DNA of 52,035 bases from an uncultured Prevotella sp. (GCA_900547005.1 URER01000014.1:1-52035); one strand, 5' to 3'; numbered from the stretch's first letter, positions 16,001 to 25,445 are shown. Translations and numbers: made by a program. Notes: generated by a model from the letters alone, not told the origin.

Positions 16001-17008
16001 ATGAACACATATACAGCAAACGACTTTAAGAAAGGACAACCACGGTGGTGTCCGGGATGTGGCGACCATTTTTTCCTCGCTTCCCTGCATAAGGCAATGG
16101 CGGAAATAGGCGTACCGCCACATCAGACGGCGGTGATTTCGGGCATCGGATGCTCGTCGCGCCTGCCTTATTACATGAATACTTACGCCATGCAGACCAT
16201 ACACGGACGCGCGGCGGCAATAGCTACGGGACTCAAGGTGGCGAACCCTGAGCTGACGGTGTGGCAGATCAGTGGCGACGGCGACGGCCTTGCTATCGGC
16301 GGAAACCACTTCATACACGCCATGCGACGCAACATCGACATCAACATGATATTGCTGAACAACCGCATCTACGGCCTCACGAAGGGTCAGTATTCCCCTA
16401 CTTCGCCACGCGGATTTGTGTCGAAATCGAGCCCTTACGGCACCGTTGAGGACCCGTTCCGCCCGGCAGAGCTATGCTTCGGGGCGCGCGGACACTTCTT
16501 CGCACGTGCCGTGGCTACCGACGGACCGGAAACCGTGGAGGTGCTGAAAGCAGCATACCGCCACAAGGGAGCCGCAGTGTGCGAGATATTGCAGAACTGT
16601 GTCATCTTCAACAATGGTGCTTACGACCCTATATATAGTAAGGAGGGACGCAAGAAGAACGCCATCTACGTGCGCCACGGCGAGCCGTTAATCTTCGGAG
16701 AGAACGATGAGTACGGCATCATGCAGGAGGGGTTCGGCCTGAAGGTGGTGAAGATTGGCGAGAACGGCATCACACGCGACGACATTCTCGTACATGACGC
16801 GCACGCTGAGGACAACACCCTGCAGCTGAAGCTGGCGATGATGGACAACGAGCATGGCTTCCCCGTGGCTCTCGGAGTAATCCGCGACGTTGACGCCCCG
16901 ACCTATGACGCGGCCGTAAACGAGCAGATTGAGGAGGTGAAAGCTAAGAAGAAGTATCACAACTTCGCCGAGTTGCTCGAGACAAATGATATCTGGGAGG
17001 TGAAGTAA
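16001..17008 (+). CDS. korB: 2-oxoacid:ferredoxin oxidoreductase, beta subunit
   Basis: Thiamine-diphosphate-binding catalytic subunit, 335 aa. The Fe-S/TPP region begins RWCPGCGDHFFLASL. The TPP motif is WQISGDGDGLAIGGNHFIHA through NNRIYGLTKGQYSPTS. It completes the KorAB pair and feeds reduced ferredoxin in anaerobic metabolism. A hairpin repeat begins right after the stop (17009-17040). Confidence 0.93.
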   Translation: MNTYTANDFKKGQPRWCPGCGDHFFLASLHKAMAEIGVPPHQTAVISGIGCSSRLPYYMNTYAMQTIHGRAAAIATGLKVANPELTVWQISGDGDGLAIGGNHFIHAMRRNIDINMILLNNRIYGLTKGQYSPTSPRGFVSKSSPYGTVEDPFRPAELCFGARGHFFARAVATDGPETVEVLKAAYRHKGAAVCEILQNCVIFNNGAYDPIYSKEGRKKNAIYVRHGEPLIFGENDEYGIMQEGFGLKVVKIGENGITRDDILVHDAHAEDNTLQLKLAMMDNEHGFPVALGVIRDVDAPTYDAAVNEQIEEVKAKKKYHNFAELLETNDIWEVK

Positions 17009-17040
17009 AAGCTCCCTCCAACTCCCCCAAGGGGGAGAGA
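17009..17040 (+). repeat. G/C hairpin repeat after korB
   Basis: AAGCTCCCTCCAACTCCCCC then AAGGGGGAGAG, starting at the korB TAA. Same orientation relative to the gene as the other copies. Confidence 0.75.
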
Positions 17041-17146
17041 CCGAGGATTGGGGATGGGGAATTGAGAATTGAAAATGCTCTTATGGCAACTTAAAACTCG
17101 TAACTCCATATTACTCTTTGTCATTCCCTATCACAACATAACACAA

Positions 17147-17185
17147 TAAAGCCCCCTCTTGCTTGAAGTGCGAAAGGGGGCTTTA
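17147..17185. terminator. Bidirectional terminator between korB and the CotH gene
   Basis: ATAAAGCCCCCT (to 17157) pairs with AGGGGGCTTTAT across a GCTTGAAGTGCG-type loop, flanked by A/T runs on both sides, about 26 nt after the CotH-gene stop. Confidence 0.75.
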
Positions 17186-17211
17186 TATTCTAATCACTAT
17201 TTATTTTATTC

Positions 17212-18963
17212 CTATTTGATGACAGTTATCACGCTACTTCTCTTAGTTGAGGAGTCGGCGGAAAGGGTTTGAATGATATAACAGCCCGGTTTTGCCACCG
17301 TAACGCAGTCATCTCCAGAAACAACAAGAGTGCCGGCGGCATCAAATACGCGTATCGCACCGCTGCATTTGATTGTTCTTCCGCTTATCGTTATGCCCTT
17401 GTCGGCGAACGTCTCGCCTATGCCGAGCGTCTTGTCCTCGATAAGGAGGGTCTTGTCCTTGATGTTCAGAGTGAGTCGACAATCCTTCAACGGACCGGCA
17501 AGGGATATGTTCTCGCCAGCGGTTGTCAGTTGGATAATCTTTCCCGGAGCAACAGGGGTCTTGTCGGGAGTTCCGAGGTCTATCGTTTTCCAGTCCTCGG
17601 TGGCAAACTTAAAGCCGCTGGTCAGTTCATCCATGTAGATGGTATAGGTCACGTTATCGGTGGTCTGCATCTGCTTTGACAGCCCCCAATTATTGAATTC
17701 TCCCCTCAAATATATCACCTGCTCAGGTTCAACGACTGTTCCGAGACGCTCGCCGAGCCAGCTCACGGAATTGTTCATGAAGCCGAGGAATGTCGACGCG
17801 CGCGAGTCTGGGTCGCTGTTGCCATATTGGGGCCACCGTTCGGCATCGGCTTTGGCTGCCTCGCGTATGCTGTTTATGTAGTTATTGACATACCCTTTCT
17901 GAAAGTTGGCGTTGTTCTCGGCATACTCTTTCCACACTTCGCGGACCTTGTCCATGAACCGCGGGAACTTGCACAGCTCGCCAATCCACACCTGATGGAA
18001 CGTGGTGCCCGGCCAAACCCAGTCCTTCGAGGGACGCTGATAGGCGTTTCCGAAATCCCACACAGGGCCAAACGTCCACTTAGAGTTCTCTCCCACATCC
18101 TTATGAAGGTAGCAACTGCCGTGATACGACTCGCAGTCGTCGAGTATTTCCTGCACGATATAGTAGCGTGCGGCGGCATCTATGTCGATATACTTCTCCC
18201 ATTCGGTAGAGTTCTTGTCCTCCACGTATATCGCATCCATGATGGCCTGCAACTGGTTGGTGAGATAAGTCTCCTGTTCGGACGAGAGAACTTCGGGCGA
18301 TTTATACGTAAACCAAATGCCGCCGTACCCCGGTTCGTTTATCGTCACGTGCGGGTCGCTGTCATAATTGTCTATCTCGACAAGCCATCCGCCGGTAACG
18401 TCGGCTCCTGCGGGTGCCGGTTCGTCCTGTTCGGTGATGTTGACGCGGTTCTTGTCAATCTTGATTGTCTCGGCAAAGAAATACAATCCGCGGTATTCGC
18501 CGTTCAGGACCAGCTCTACGGGAATCTGCGTTGGAGTCCAAGCGAGTCCCATCCGCCTGCTAAGTTCGAAGCCCATGGCGTTGCGGAGGAATGCCAGATT
18601 GTCATCGGCGTGGGCCAGAAGGGCAAAAGTCTTGTTCTTAGGCAATCCAAGAACGGATGTCTTTGAGGCGAACTTAACTTTGTAGGGCTTCTTCTCGAAC
18701 CCCACCCAACTGTAGTTACCGCGCCCGCTGACGGTGAACGCCACCGGTGTTTCGGCACTTCCAAGACTCTCATAGTCCGTACCGGCAGCATCGACCCATA
18801 TCGTTGCCGGTATCTTCTCTTCTTTCTCAACTATAGGTTTGCTGTTTTCCGTGTTTATATACACCACGGGCAGCGTACCCGTAGGCTTCCCGTCTGCGGC
18901 GAACGCGCCCGAAACGAAAGCCAAAAATGTCGCAACCGACATCAGTTTCAGTTTTCCAAACAT
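17212..18963 (-). CDS. Secreted CotH-kinase family protein with SusE/F-like domain
   Basis: 583 aa. A signal peptide (about 1-22, LMSVATFLAFVSGAFA) precedes the CotH domain at about 55-400, with PYKVKFASKTSVLGLPKNK, LLAHADDNLAFLRNAMGFEL, GEYRGLYFFAETIKIDKNRV, WLVEIDNYDSD and a late FGPVWDFGNAYQ. CotH proteins are atypical protein kinases; the Bacteroidota target is not known. Residues about 409-504 (VIYLRGEFNNWGL...FKFATEDWKTIDLG) resemble the starch-binding domains of SusE/SusF. A C-terminal tail (about 520-583, GAIRVFDAAGTLVVSG) resembles secretion-associated tails. It is downstream of the amylase but separated by a strong terminator. Confidence 0.82.
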   Translation of the reverse strand: MFGKLKLMSVATFLAFVSGAFAADGKPTGTLPVVYINTENSKPIVEKEEKIPATIWVDAAGTDYESLGSAETPVAFTVSGRGNYSWVGFEKKPYKVKFASKTSVLGLPKNKTFALLAHADDNLAFLRNAMGFELSRRMGLAWTPTQIPVELVLNGEYRGLYFFAETIKIDKNRVNITEQDEPAPAGADVTGGWLVEIDNYDSDPHVTINEPGYGGIWFTYKSPEVLSSEQETYLTNQLQAIMDAIYVEDKNSTEWEKYIDIDAAARYYIVQEILDDCESYHGSCYLHKDVGENSKWTFGPVWDFGNAYQRPSKDWVWPGTTFHQVWIGELCKFPRFMDKVREVWKEYAENNANFQKGYVNNYINSIREAAKADAERWPQYGNSDPDSRASTFLGFMNNSVSWLGERLGTVVEPEQVIYLRGEFNNWGLSKQMQTTDNVTYTIYMDELTSGFKFATEDWKTIDLGTPDKTPVAPGKIIQLTTAGENISLAGPLKDCRLTLNIKDKTLLIEDKTLGIGETFADKGITISGRTIKCSGAIRVFDAAGTLVVSGDDCVTVAKPGCYIIQTLSADSSTKRSSVITVIK

Positions 18964-19061
18964 ATCAGTATCTATTATTTCTTAAAGTTTTAAACAATCC
19001 ATGACTTCTTTGTCTCTATGCCGTCTCATGCCTTTCGAAGCTGTGAAGGCACCGAAAAAGA

Positions 19062-19110
19062 AAAAAGGAGATGTGTCTGTGCATTGTAACAGCACACAGA
19101 CACATCTCCT
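19062..19110 (-). terminator. Terminator of the GH13 amylase gene
   Basis: AGGAGATGTGTCTGTG (19066-19081) and CACAGACACATCTCCT (19095-19110) form a perfect 16-bp stem. On the minus strand it is followed by TTTTTTCTTTTT. Confidence 0.9.
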
Positions 19111-19154
19111 ATATTATATAATGTATATACTATTTATATACAAATGCAACATTC

Positions 19155-22100
19155 TTATTTTACAACGAGCTTTCTTCCGTTGACAATATAAACGCCCTTA
19201 CGCAAATCTTTTGTAGACTTAACGCCGTTGATTGCGCGTCCGTCGAGAGTATATACACGGAATACATTGGCAATAGGAGTGGTAACAACAGAACTAATAC
19301 CTGTCGGTAAGTCGCTCAACGTTGTTCCTGTAAGCACCTTAGACTTGCCTTCCATGAACACTCCCGGCTCGTCAGCACCAGGATACTGCGCACCATTACC
19401 ATTGTTGACAAGCACCTGAGCCTCTTTCAAGTTGTCGGGCATAGTGTAAACCCACCATCCAGTCTTGCCGTTGATTGTCAATGTAGCGTCGAATGTCATC
19501 GGCTTGCCGGGCCATTCAGCATTCTTCACCGCTCCGTCATTCACGTAAGCGTAGCAATAAACATTGCTCCAGTTGTTGGCGTTGTCGTAGTAGAGGGTTA
19601 CGTTGTTAGGCTGCTCGTTGCTGATAGTATATACATAGCTTACCACATTCTTCACAACACCGTCAACAAGCGCACCTGCTTTCAGCGTCGTTGTCTGTGT
19701 GAAGGTGAACGACTTGCTGCCCGTAGCCTTGTCGCTGCTTGCAGTCGGTTCGCTGCCGTTGGTAGTATAAACGATAGTTGCGTCGTTCTTAGAAGCTGTC
19801 AGAGTTACGTCCACGCTCTGATAGTATGTACCGGTAGCCTTGTTTGCCTTTACTGTAACATTAGTCGGGTCGAGAGAAATCTCGCCAGTGATGTCCTTAT
19901 AGCCTGTACCGCCGTCGTATGTGAAGTAAGCGTCAGCGTCTATTCCCTCGATGTCAGCAGTCTTAGAGGTTCCGTTGTTGAAGATAACATTTAAGCTTTC
20001 AACGTCGGCAAACTCCTGACAGTAGTATTCTTCGCCGTTTACGGTAGTCTTGTTCGACATCTTCTTGCCCGGCCATGCGCCATTCAGTTCATTATTAGCA
20101 CCTGCCCATGCGTAGAGGTTAGGAGCAGAAGAAGCCTTTACGTAGATGGTGATAGTCGCATTTGGGTCAACCTTCTTGTAAGTAGCCTTGCCGGAGGTCT
20201 CCGCTGTACCGTCAGTAGCACCATAATATACTGTAACTGTCTGTCCGTAGCTCATGCCGTCGCCGATAGTGAATGTTGAAGAAGCGCCTGCGCCGACGAG
20301 TTCTTTCTTCTCTCCGTCCTCACCTACCTTGTACCAACCGCTTGTTGCAGCCTCGTTGAGGGTCGCGGTAACGGTGATATTTTCGGTCTTGAAAGCTCCA
20401 CCGGCAGGGTTGAATTTGATATCAGGGTTGCCAGGAGCGTCATCTGCTGTATAATACTGTGTTGTTCCCGGGTCAGAGAATGTTACGCTACCGCCGTGAG
20501 CGACAGGAGAAGAAGCGTAGATAAACTGACCGTCTTCGCCTACTTTACCACCTTTCCAGTCCTTAACGAGCACGCGGAGCTGACCCTGTGTCTGCGGAGC
20601 GTCAACGGTGATAGAACCGCCACCTGTGTATTGCTGTCCTGTAACAAGGTCAACGTATGTTCCCGCAGGTACATTCTCGAATGTAGCACCACCATTAATA
20701 GCAACGAGAGCATAGCTGTCCTTGTATGCGCGCTTGAAAGCCCATCCGCCGTCGGCAGTGCAACCATCCCATGTGTACTGTCCCTTACGCAATGCCGGAA
20801 CAGCCTGACGAATCTGATTCAAACGACGGATGTGCTGAGCGAGGTCTGCGTTAAGAGTCTGTGCCACATTACCGTCTGCTGTGTATTCACCGAAGTCTGT
20901 TGCTGTTACATTTCCCTCCAGATAAGCGCCGAAGTAGGCGCGACCGGAGTTAGCCAGTGCCAAGTCGGGACCTTTATCAATGGCGACGCCCTTTTGGAAC
21001 TCTACCTCAGAGCCATAGTAGATACAAGGAATTCCGCGGAAGGTGAACATCAGAGCCAAGTTCTCGGCCCATTGTGACGTACCACCGTTAAAGCGTATGC
21101 CGTCGTTAGGACCGGGGCAATAGTCATGCGAGTCTACATACACCACGTTCCAAGATGCGTCATTGTAGTAGTGGTCTCCCTCTTGAGCGATACGCACGGC
21201 CTGTCCGGCATTATTGAAATTATAGTGCATCGGGAAGTCAATAACATTATAGCCTGATGCCTTAGAGTAGTCAGGCTCATGCCATGCACCGTCCTTCATG
21301 AACACGTTGTCTGATTTCTCGCTGAAGTCTACGTCCTTCTGGCAGGTAAGCATATTGCCCACCGGCTCGGAATCGCCCGGACGAACCTGCTGAGCCCACC
21401 ATTCAGCCGTGTATCCATTGAACTCGTCCACGAGACTTTGCGGCGATTTCCAAGTGTAGAAATGGCTTGAAAGAGAGTGGTCGCCACGGTAGATGACGCC
21501 ACCGAAACGTGCGCAGCACTCACCGAACATATAGAATGGTGCGCTGCCGAGACGTTTGTCCTTATACTGCTCGCCCAATTTCTGGAAAGCGGGGATGAAA
21601 GTGGAGTTGAATGTAAGACGCGAGATGTGTCCGGTGGTATCGATACGGAAACCGTCGACACCCATCTTGATGAACTCGCCATAGCATTTAATCAGATATT
21701 CGTATGTAGCTGGGTTCTCTGTATTGAGGTCAACGCAGTCGCCTGCAATCTGTCCCCACCAACGAGAGTTGTCATCCCAGTTGAACATTCCGAAGTGGTG
21801 CCAGTAGTTCTTGGTGTCGTGGTTCTTACCGTCAGTATTCTTCATCATGGCCAGACGACGCTGATACTGGAAACCGGGTTGAAGAGTAGAATAATCGCTA
21901 CCAAGCAGATCCGTGGGAGTCATGCAGGCATCGATGTAGGCCTGGTTTTTGATGTTGCCGTCTCTTTTGAAAATTGGCTGGAGGGTGGCCTCGCCGAAGT
22001 TGCCGGTATGGTTCAGCACAATGTCGAGGATAATCTTTATACCCTTAGCGTGTGCCTTATCGATGAGCGTTTGGAACGTTACATCCTCCGAAGAGTTCCA

Positions 22101-22490
22101 TTCTTTGTGGCTTTCGTAGCGCAGGTCTACTTTTGAGAAGTCCATTGCGTGATAGCCGTGATAGTCGAAGCCCGATGCGTTCTGCACAACCGGAGTAATC
22201 CAGATGGCCGTGAAGCCGAGTGCCTTGATGTAATCGAGCTTGTCGATAAGTCCCTTGAAATCACCACGCCAACAAGGGTCATTGTTTTTCTTCTGATTCT
22301 CGACACCGTCCCAACAGAGCACATTGTTCATTGGGTCGCCATCATAGAAGCGCGTAGTCATCGCGAAGTAAATTGTTTCATCGCGGAAGTCGGTACGATT
22401 TGCATTAAAATCCGACTGCGCAAAAGCATTGGTTGTGGCAAACACAAGGAATGCCATCACCACAAAAAGTAAATGTTTAAATCTCTCCAT
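19155..22490 (-). CDS. Secreted multidomain alpha-amylase (GH13) with two starch-binding modules
   Basis: 1111 aa with a signal peptide (MERFKHLLFVVMAFLVFATT to NAFAQ). The GH13 barrel covers about 35-620: GFTAIWITPVVQN, IKIILDIVLNHTG, the nucleophile Asp in VDGFRIDTTGH (about 280), the acid/base Glu in YMFGECC (about 321) and the third Asp in YVDSHDYCPG (about 454). It is followed by a CBM26-like module (about 785-855, LYAWAGANNELNGAWPGKKM), a chitobiase-C-like domain (about 873-953, IVYTTNGSEPTASSD) and a second CBM26-like module (about 963-1053). The tail (about 1070-1111) with RVYTLDGRAINGVKS is typical of secreted Prevotella proteins. It hydrolyses starch outside the cell or at its surface. 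No susC/D pair is adjacent. Confidence 0.92.
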   Translation of the reverse strand: MERFKHLLFVVMAFLVFATTNAFAQSDFNANRTDFRDETIYFAMTTRFYDGDPMNNVLCWDGVENQKKNNDPCWRGDFKGLIDKLDYIKALGFTAIWITPVVQNASGFDYHGYHAMDFSKVDLRYESHKEWNSSEDVTFQTLIDKAHAKGIKIILDIVLNHTGNFGEATLQPIFKRDGNIKNQAYIDACMTPTDLLGSDYSTLQPGFQYQRRLAMMKNTDGKNHDTKNYWHHFGMFNWDDNSRWWGQIAGDCVDLNTENPATYEYLIKCYGEFIKMGVDGFRIDTTGHISRLTFNSTFIPAFQKLGEQYKDKRLGSAPFYMFGECCARFGGVIYRGDHSLSSHFYTWKSPQSLVDEFNGYTAEWWAQQVRPGDSEPVGNMLTCQKDVDFSEKSDNVFMKDGAWHEPDYSKASGYNVIDFPMHYNFNNAGQAVRIAQEGDHYYNDASWNVVYVDSHDYCPGPNDGIRFNGGTSQWAENLALMFTFRGIPCIYYGSEVEFQKGVAIDKGPDLALANSGRAYFGAYLEGNVTATDFGEYTADGNVAQTLNADLAQHIRRLNQIRQAVPALRKGQYTWDGCTADGGWAFKRAYKDSYALVAINGGATFENVPAGTYVDLVTGQQYTGGGSITVDAPQTQGQLRVLVKDWKGGKVGEDGQFIYASSPVAHGGSVTFSDPGTTQYYTADDAPGNPDIKFNPAGGAFKTENITVTATLNEAATSGWYKVGEDGEKKELVGAGASSTFTIGDGMSYGQTVTVYYGATDGTAETSGKATYKKVDPNATITIYVKASSAPNLYAWAGANNELNGAWPGKKMSNKTTVNGEEYYCQEFADVESLNVIFNNGTSKTADIEGIDADAYFTYDGGTGYKDITGEISLDPTNVTVKANKATGTYYQSVDVTLTASKNDATIVYTTNGSEPTASSDKATGSKSFTFTQTTTLKAGALVDGVVKNVVSYVYTISNEQPNNVTLYYDNANNWSNVYCYAYVNDGAVKNAEWPGKPMTFDATLTINGKTGWWVYTMPDNLKEAQVLVNNGNGAQYPGADEPGVFMEGKSKVLTGTTLSDLPTGISSVVTTPIANVFRVYTLDGRAINGVKSTKDLRKGVYIVNGRKLVVK

Positions 22491-22724
22491 AAATGGTTTG
22501 TAAATTTATAAAATGATTAGGTTATAAAATTGTTTATTTCTAACTGCTAAAACTCAAACTGCAGAAATCCGCATATCTATCCGAATGAAATATCACCCCC
22601 TCAAATTCAATACAGAATATGATAAAACTAATACCTATCGAGATAAATGCCACACATTACAGGCACAATACCTGTTGCCTTATCGGTATATTGCTGTGGC
22701 TGAGAAGCCAGAACTTTCTGGATG

Positions 22725-22732
22725 CAAAGGTA
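22725..22732 (-). promoter_or_regulatory. Putative -7 box of the amylase gene
   Basis: TACCTTTG on the minus strand (CAAAGGTA on plus), implying a leader of about 225 nt. No matching TTTG 19-20 nt upstream, so it may depend on an activator. Confidence 0.5.
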
Positions 22733-22786
22733 TGATAATAAAAAATATATATAACTTGTTTTATATCAAAAAAACGCAATTTTCTA

Positions 22787-22800
22787 TGCAATCGATTGCA
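22787..22800. promoter_or_regulatory. LacI/GalR-type operator-like palindrome upstream of the amylase promoter
   Basis: TGCAATCGATTGCA is a perfect 14-bp palindrome with the central CG and GCAA/TTGC arms typical of LacI/GalR-family operators. It lies about 55 bp upstream of the -7 box of a starch-degrading gene. Confidence 0.5.
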
Positions 22801-23103
22801 AGCAAGGGCTGTGGCAAAAGAAAATGTAAGGGGAATATGTGCAATCATCCAACTTTAAGCCTTCAAAAACTAATTCTCTTTGTGTACTTTATGTGTTGCA
22901 ATAATTATTCTTTTATCTTCAAAGACTATATGAATAGTTTTGTTTTGCCACAATAGATGCCCCTTAGTATTCCCACCACCGTGGGCCGGGGGAGTTTGTT
23001 TTGCGATGTAAAAGTAAGGCTCACCCGATAAATATAGGGGAAGTCTTTTATTAGATATTATGTCGCCCTTTGCACACACTTTACGCCATGCTGTCTTAAT
23101 ACA
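22801..23103. other. Intergenic, no gene recognised
   Basis: AT-rich sequence with stops in all frames at short intervals. A fragment GTGGGCCGGGGGAG at 22981-22994 may be a degraded hairpin repeat. Nothing else is supported. Confidence 0.5.
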
Positions 23104-23243
23104 GATTTACTTCAGAGTATTTAAGGCTGGATTACTCCAGTACTGAAGCCAAAATACTTGAGTAATCAGGCCGGAATTACTCGAGTAATCAGGCCGGAAT
23201 TACTTGAGTACTGCGCCCAAATTACTCGAGTATTGTGCCATAG
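23104..23243. repeat. 22-bp palindrome array 2 (TACTCGAGTA units)
   Basis: About six units start near 23104, 23131, 23153, 23175, 23198 and 23221. Forms include AATTACTCGAGTAATCAGG followed by CCGG, and the variant AATTACTTGAGTACTGCGCC. Spacing is 22-23 bp, apart from a longer first unit. The array is intergenic, downstream of the AAA-ATPase gene. Confidence 0.85.
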
Positions 23244-23329
23244 TACTATGCTGTTCGACCTAAATAGGTTGCCCCCTGTATTTATCGGATGAGCCAAAAG
23301 TAATGGTTTGGGATTGCATTTATGGCTAT

Positions 23330-23526
23330 AAGTAAGTCTCTCAAATTAAACGATACTATTTATGATAAAGCATATACTTACATCTTGTATGTATAAACCT
23401 TGTTCTTTTTGGCTGTTTTTGCCTTGTCTCTCAGTCACATAGCCCGCTATGCTCCTTCGTTCCAAGACGAAAACATCTCAAAAATAACCAAGCTTTATAC
23501 TATACATTAATTTTAGAGACTTACTT
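23330..23526. mobile_element. MITE-like long inverted-repeat element, about 197 bp
   Basis: The ends AAGTAAGTCTCTCAAATTAA (23330-23349) and its complement TTAATTTTAGAGACTTACTT (23507-23526) match at 19 of 20 positions. The arms continue inward: CTTGTTCTTTTTGGCTG on the left has an imperfect partner near 23471-23491. A central hairpin CATAG-CCCG-CTATG lies at 23438-23451. It has no coding capacity, and no clear target duplication was seen. It may be a non-autonomous transposon or a structured RNA. Confidence 0.6.
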
Positions 23527-23691
23527 GAATGCAAAAAAATTATTAATAAATTTCTTCTAAAAGTGGTACTTTTCAGACAAAATTTACTAATAATTTCTTT
23601 CAATGGAAATACCGTTGCCCTTCTGCGGAGGCAGAAACGGTTTTCAAACAAGTGTCAAATGGATTCCAAACGGCTGCCGGCAGGTATGCAA

Positions 23692-25269
23692 TTATGCCCG
23701 TGCGTAGTCCTCAAACAGCCATTCGGTGATGTTTCTTTCTTCCTCCACGCTGAAGTTTATGCCCATCATCGTGATTGGTTTGCCTGTGAGTGCGAACGCT
23801 TCGGCATATCGGCTGGTCTTTATTTGGTCGAGAGCCTCCTGCGCGGTCTTGTTGAATTTCAGTTCGATGATGTACACGTGGTTATGCGTCTCCATTGTGA
23901 TGTCGGTGCGTCCGCGCTGCGTGTGCTGCTCGATGTTGATGCGGTAGTATGTCAGCAGGGCGAATATTACGTACATCATCTGCTGGTAATGCCCCTCGTA
24001 CAGGGTGTTGTCGCAATAGGGTACGGTCTCAAGGAAATCGCGCAGCAGCTCGAGCGCGCCCTCCATATTGCCCCGGTTTATCATGACTGCCATGTCGGCA
24101 ATGACCACTTTGCCCTCGTCTGTCTCGCTGTTGAGGTAGTTTGACAGCAGACTCTCAAACAAACCGATGCTTATTTCTTCGTTGGGGATATCGAGGGTGT
24201 ACACCTCCGAGTCCTTGTCGTAGTCCTTTATGGTTATGTATCCGCTCTGGTAGAGCAGTGGGATGATGCTCTTTATGGTCTCGGTGGGGGCATCGAACGA
24301 TGACGCTTTGGCGCGCATCTTGCCCAACTTCGACGGTATAGTCTTGAACTTGCGCATCATCTCAATCAGATACGTGGGCGTTCCCGAGCCGAACCAGTAT
24401 GCTTCGGTCTTCAGGGATGCGAAGCAATTGAGCAGACTGAAGGGGTTGAAGATGTCGGGCGAGGGCCATGTGAAGTGGTAGCCGTCATACCGCCGTGTCA
24501 GTCTTTCGATGGTCTGCTCCTTCGTCAGCTCAAGTTTCTGCGCGAGTTCTTCGATTCCTTCCTGCATATCGCACTGCATTTCCTCCTTCGTTATGCCACA
24601 GATGGCGGCGTAGGGTTCGTCCATACTGATGTTCTTGATGTTGTTCAGCTCGCTGAAGATGCTCAGTTGGGAGAACTTCGTTATGCCGGTGAGGAACACA
24701 AAGCGCAGCATCGGCTCGCAGGCTTTAAGCGGACTGTAGAAGTTGCGCATCACGTTGCGCAGCACGGGAAGGTTCTCTTCCTCGTGTACCACGTCCAACA
24801 GCGGCGCATCATACTCGTCAATCAAGACCACAACCTGCTTGCCTGTCTTCTGATAAACGTTCCGGATAAGCGATGACATTCGTATGTTTACATCGTTCTC
24901 GTCATTACTTGGCACACCCAACCGCTCTTCATTATTAAGCAATACGTATTCGAGATACCTTTCCAGAGCATCCTTTTCCATGTGTTTGCCCATGCTCAGG
25001 TCGAAGTGCAGCACCGGATATGCCGTCCATTCCGTTTCCAGTTGGTCTATGGCAAGCCCCTCGAACAAATCCTTCCGCCCCTCGAAATAGCTGTGAAGGG
25101 TGGACGTAAGCAACGACTTTCCGAACCTGCGGGGGCGGCTAAGGAAAAAGTATGTCCCGTTGGTATGGACCAGATTATAGACATATTGGGTCTTGTCTAC
25201 ATAGAACCAGTCCTCTTTGCGTATACGCTCGAATGTCTGTAGGCCTATTGGATAACGTTTTGTTGCCAT
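23692..25269 (-). CDS. AAA-ATPase-like / PD-(D/E)XK nuclease-fold protein (DUF1703 type)
   Basis: 525 aa with two domains. The N-terminal AAA-ATPase-like domain (about 5-330) begins KRYPIGLQTFERIRKEDWFYVDKT and has a P-loop in FLSRPRRFGKSLL, Walker B VVVLIDEYDAPL and sensor-like FVFLTGITKFSQLS. The C-terminal PD-(D/E)XK fold (about 430-510) shows RGRTDITMETHNHVYIIELK, the Asp and Glu-x-Lys of the nuclease core. These proteins occur in many copies per genome in gut Bacteroidota; their role is unknown. A promoter box TATCTTTG lies on the minus strand at 25294-25301, with a TAACCGGTTA palindrome at 25317-25326. Confidence 0.85.
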   Translation of the reverse strand: MATKRYPIGLQTFERIRKEDWFYVDKTQYVYNLVHTNGTYFFLSRPRRFGKSLLTSTLHSYFEGRKDLFEGLAIDQLETEWTAYPVLHFDLSMGKHMEKDALERYLEYVLLNNEERLGVPSNDENDVNIRMSSLIRNVYQKTGKQVVVLIDEYDAPLLDVVHEEENLPVLRNVMRNFYSPLKACEPMLRFVFLTGITKFSQLSIFSELNNIKNISMDEPYAAICGITKEEMQCDMQEGIEELAQKLELTKEQTIERLTRRYDGYHFTWPSPDIFNPFSLLNCFASLKTEAYWFGSGTPTYLIEMMRKFKTIPSKLGKMRAKASSFDAPTETIKSIIPLLYQSGYITIKDYDKDSEVYTLDIPNEEISIGLFESLLSNYLNSETDEGKVVIADMAVMINRGNMEGALELLRDFLETVPYCDNTLYEGHYQQMMYVIFALLTYYRINIEQHTQRGRTDITMETHNHVYIIELKFNKTAQEALDQIKTSRYAEAFALTGKPITMMGINFSVEEERNITEWLFEDYARA

Positions 25270-25390
25270 ATCGCTTATGTTTATTGTCGTTTACAAAGAT
25301 AGCTCAAAAAATCGAGTAACCGGTTATTTTTGACCATAAAAACTTTGCAAATGGATTGCAAGGGAATATGTTTCAGGTTGCAAAAGCATA

Positions 25391-25445
25391 TCTAATTACT
25401 CCTTACTCCTGTCTACCTACTCCTTGCTCCTTCATTCTTCCTCCT
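25391..25445. repeat. Pyrimidine-rich dispersed repeat (ACTCCTTACTCCTGTCTACC)
   Basis: Iterated ACTCCTTACTCCTGTC / CTACTCCTTGCTCC strings related to the repeats at 1-40 and 42971-43012, in the spacer after the LpxL-like gene. Confidence 0.5.

Noticed and set aside
17212..22490. Starch polysaccharide utilisation locus (sus-like)
   Set aside because: No susC/susD pair, hybrid sensor or SusR-type regulator is in the window; only an amylase and a CotH protein.
22585..22956. A 123-codon plus-strand open frame in the amylase upstream region
   Set aside because: Composition is that of AT-rich noncoding DNA, and it covers the amylase promoter and operator-like site.
23104..23243. CRISPR array
   Set aside because: Units are contiguous 22-23-bp repeats with no unique spacers, and no cas genes are present.
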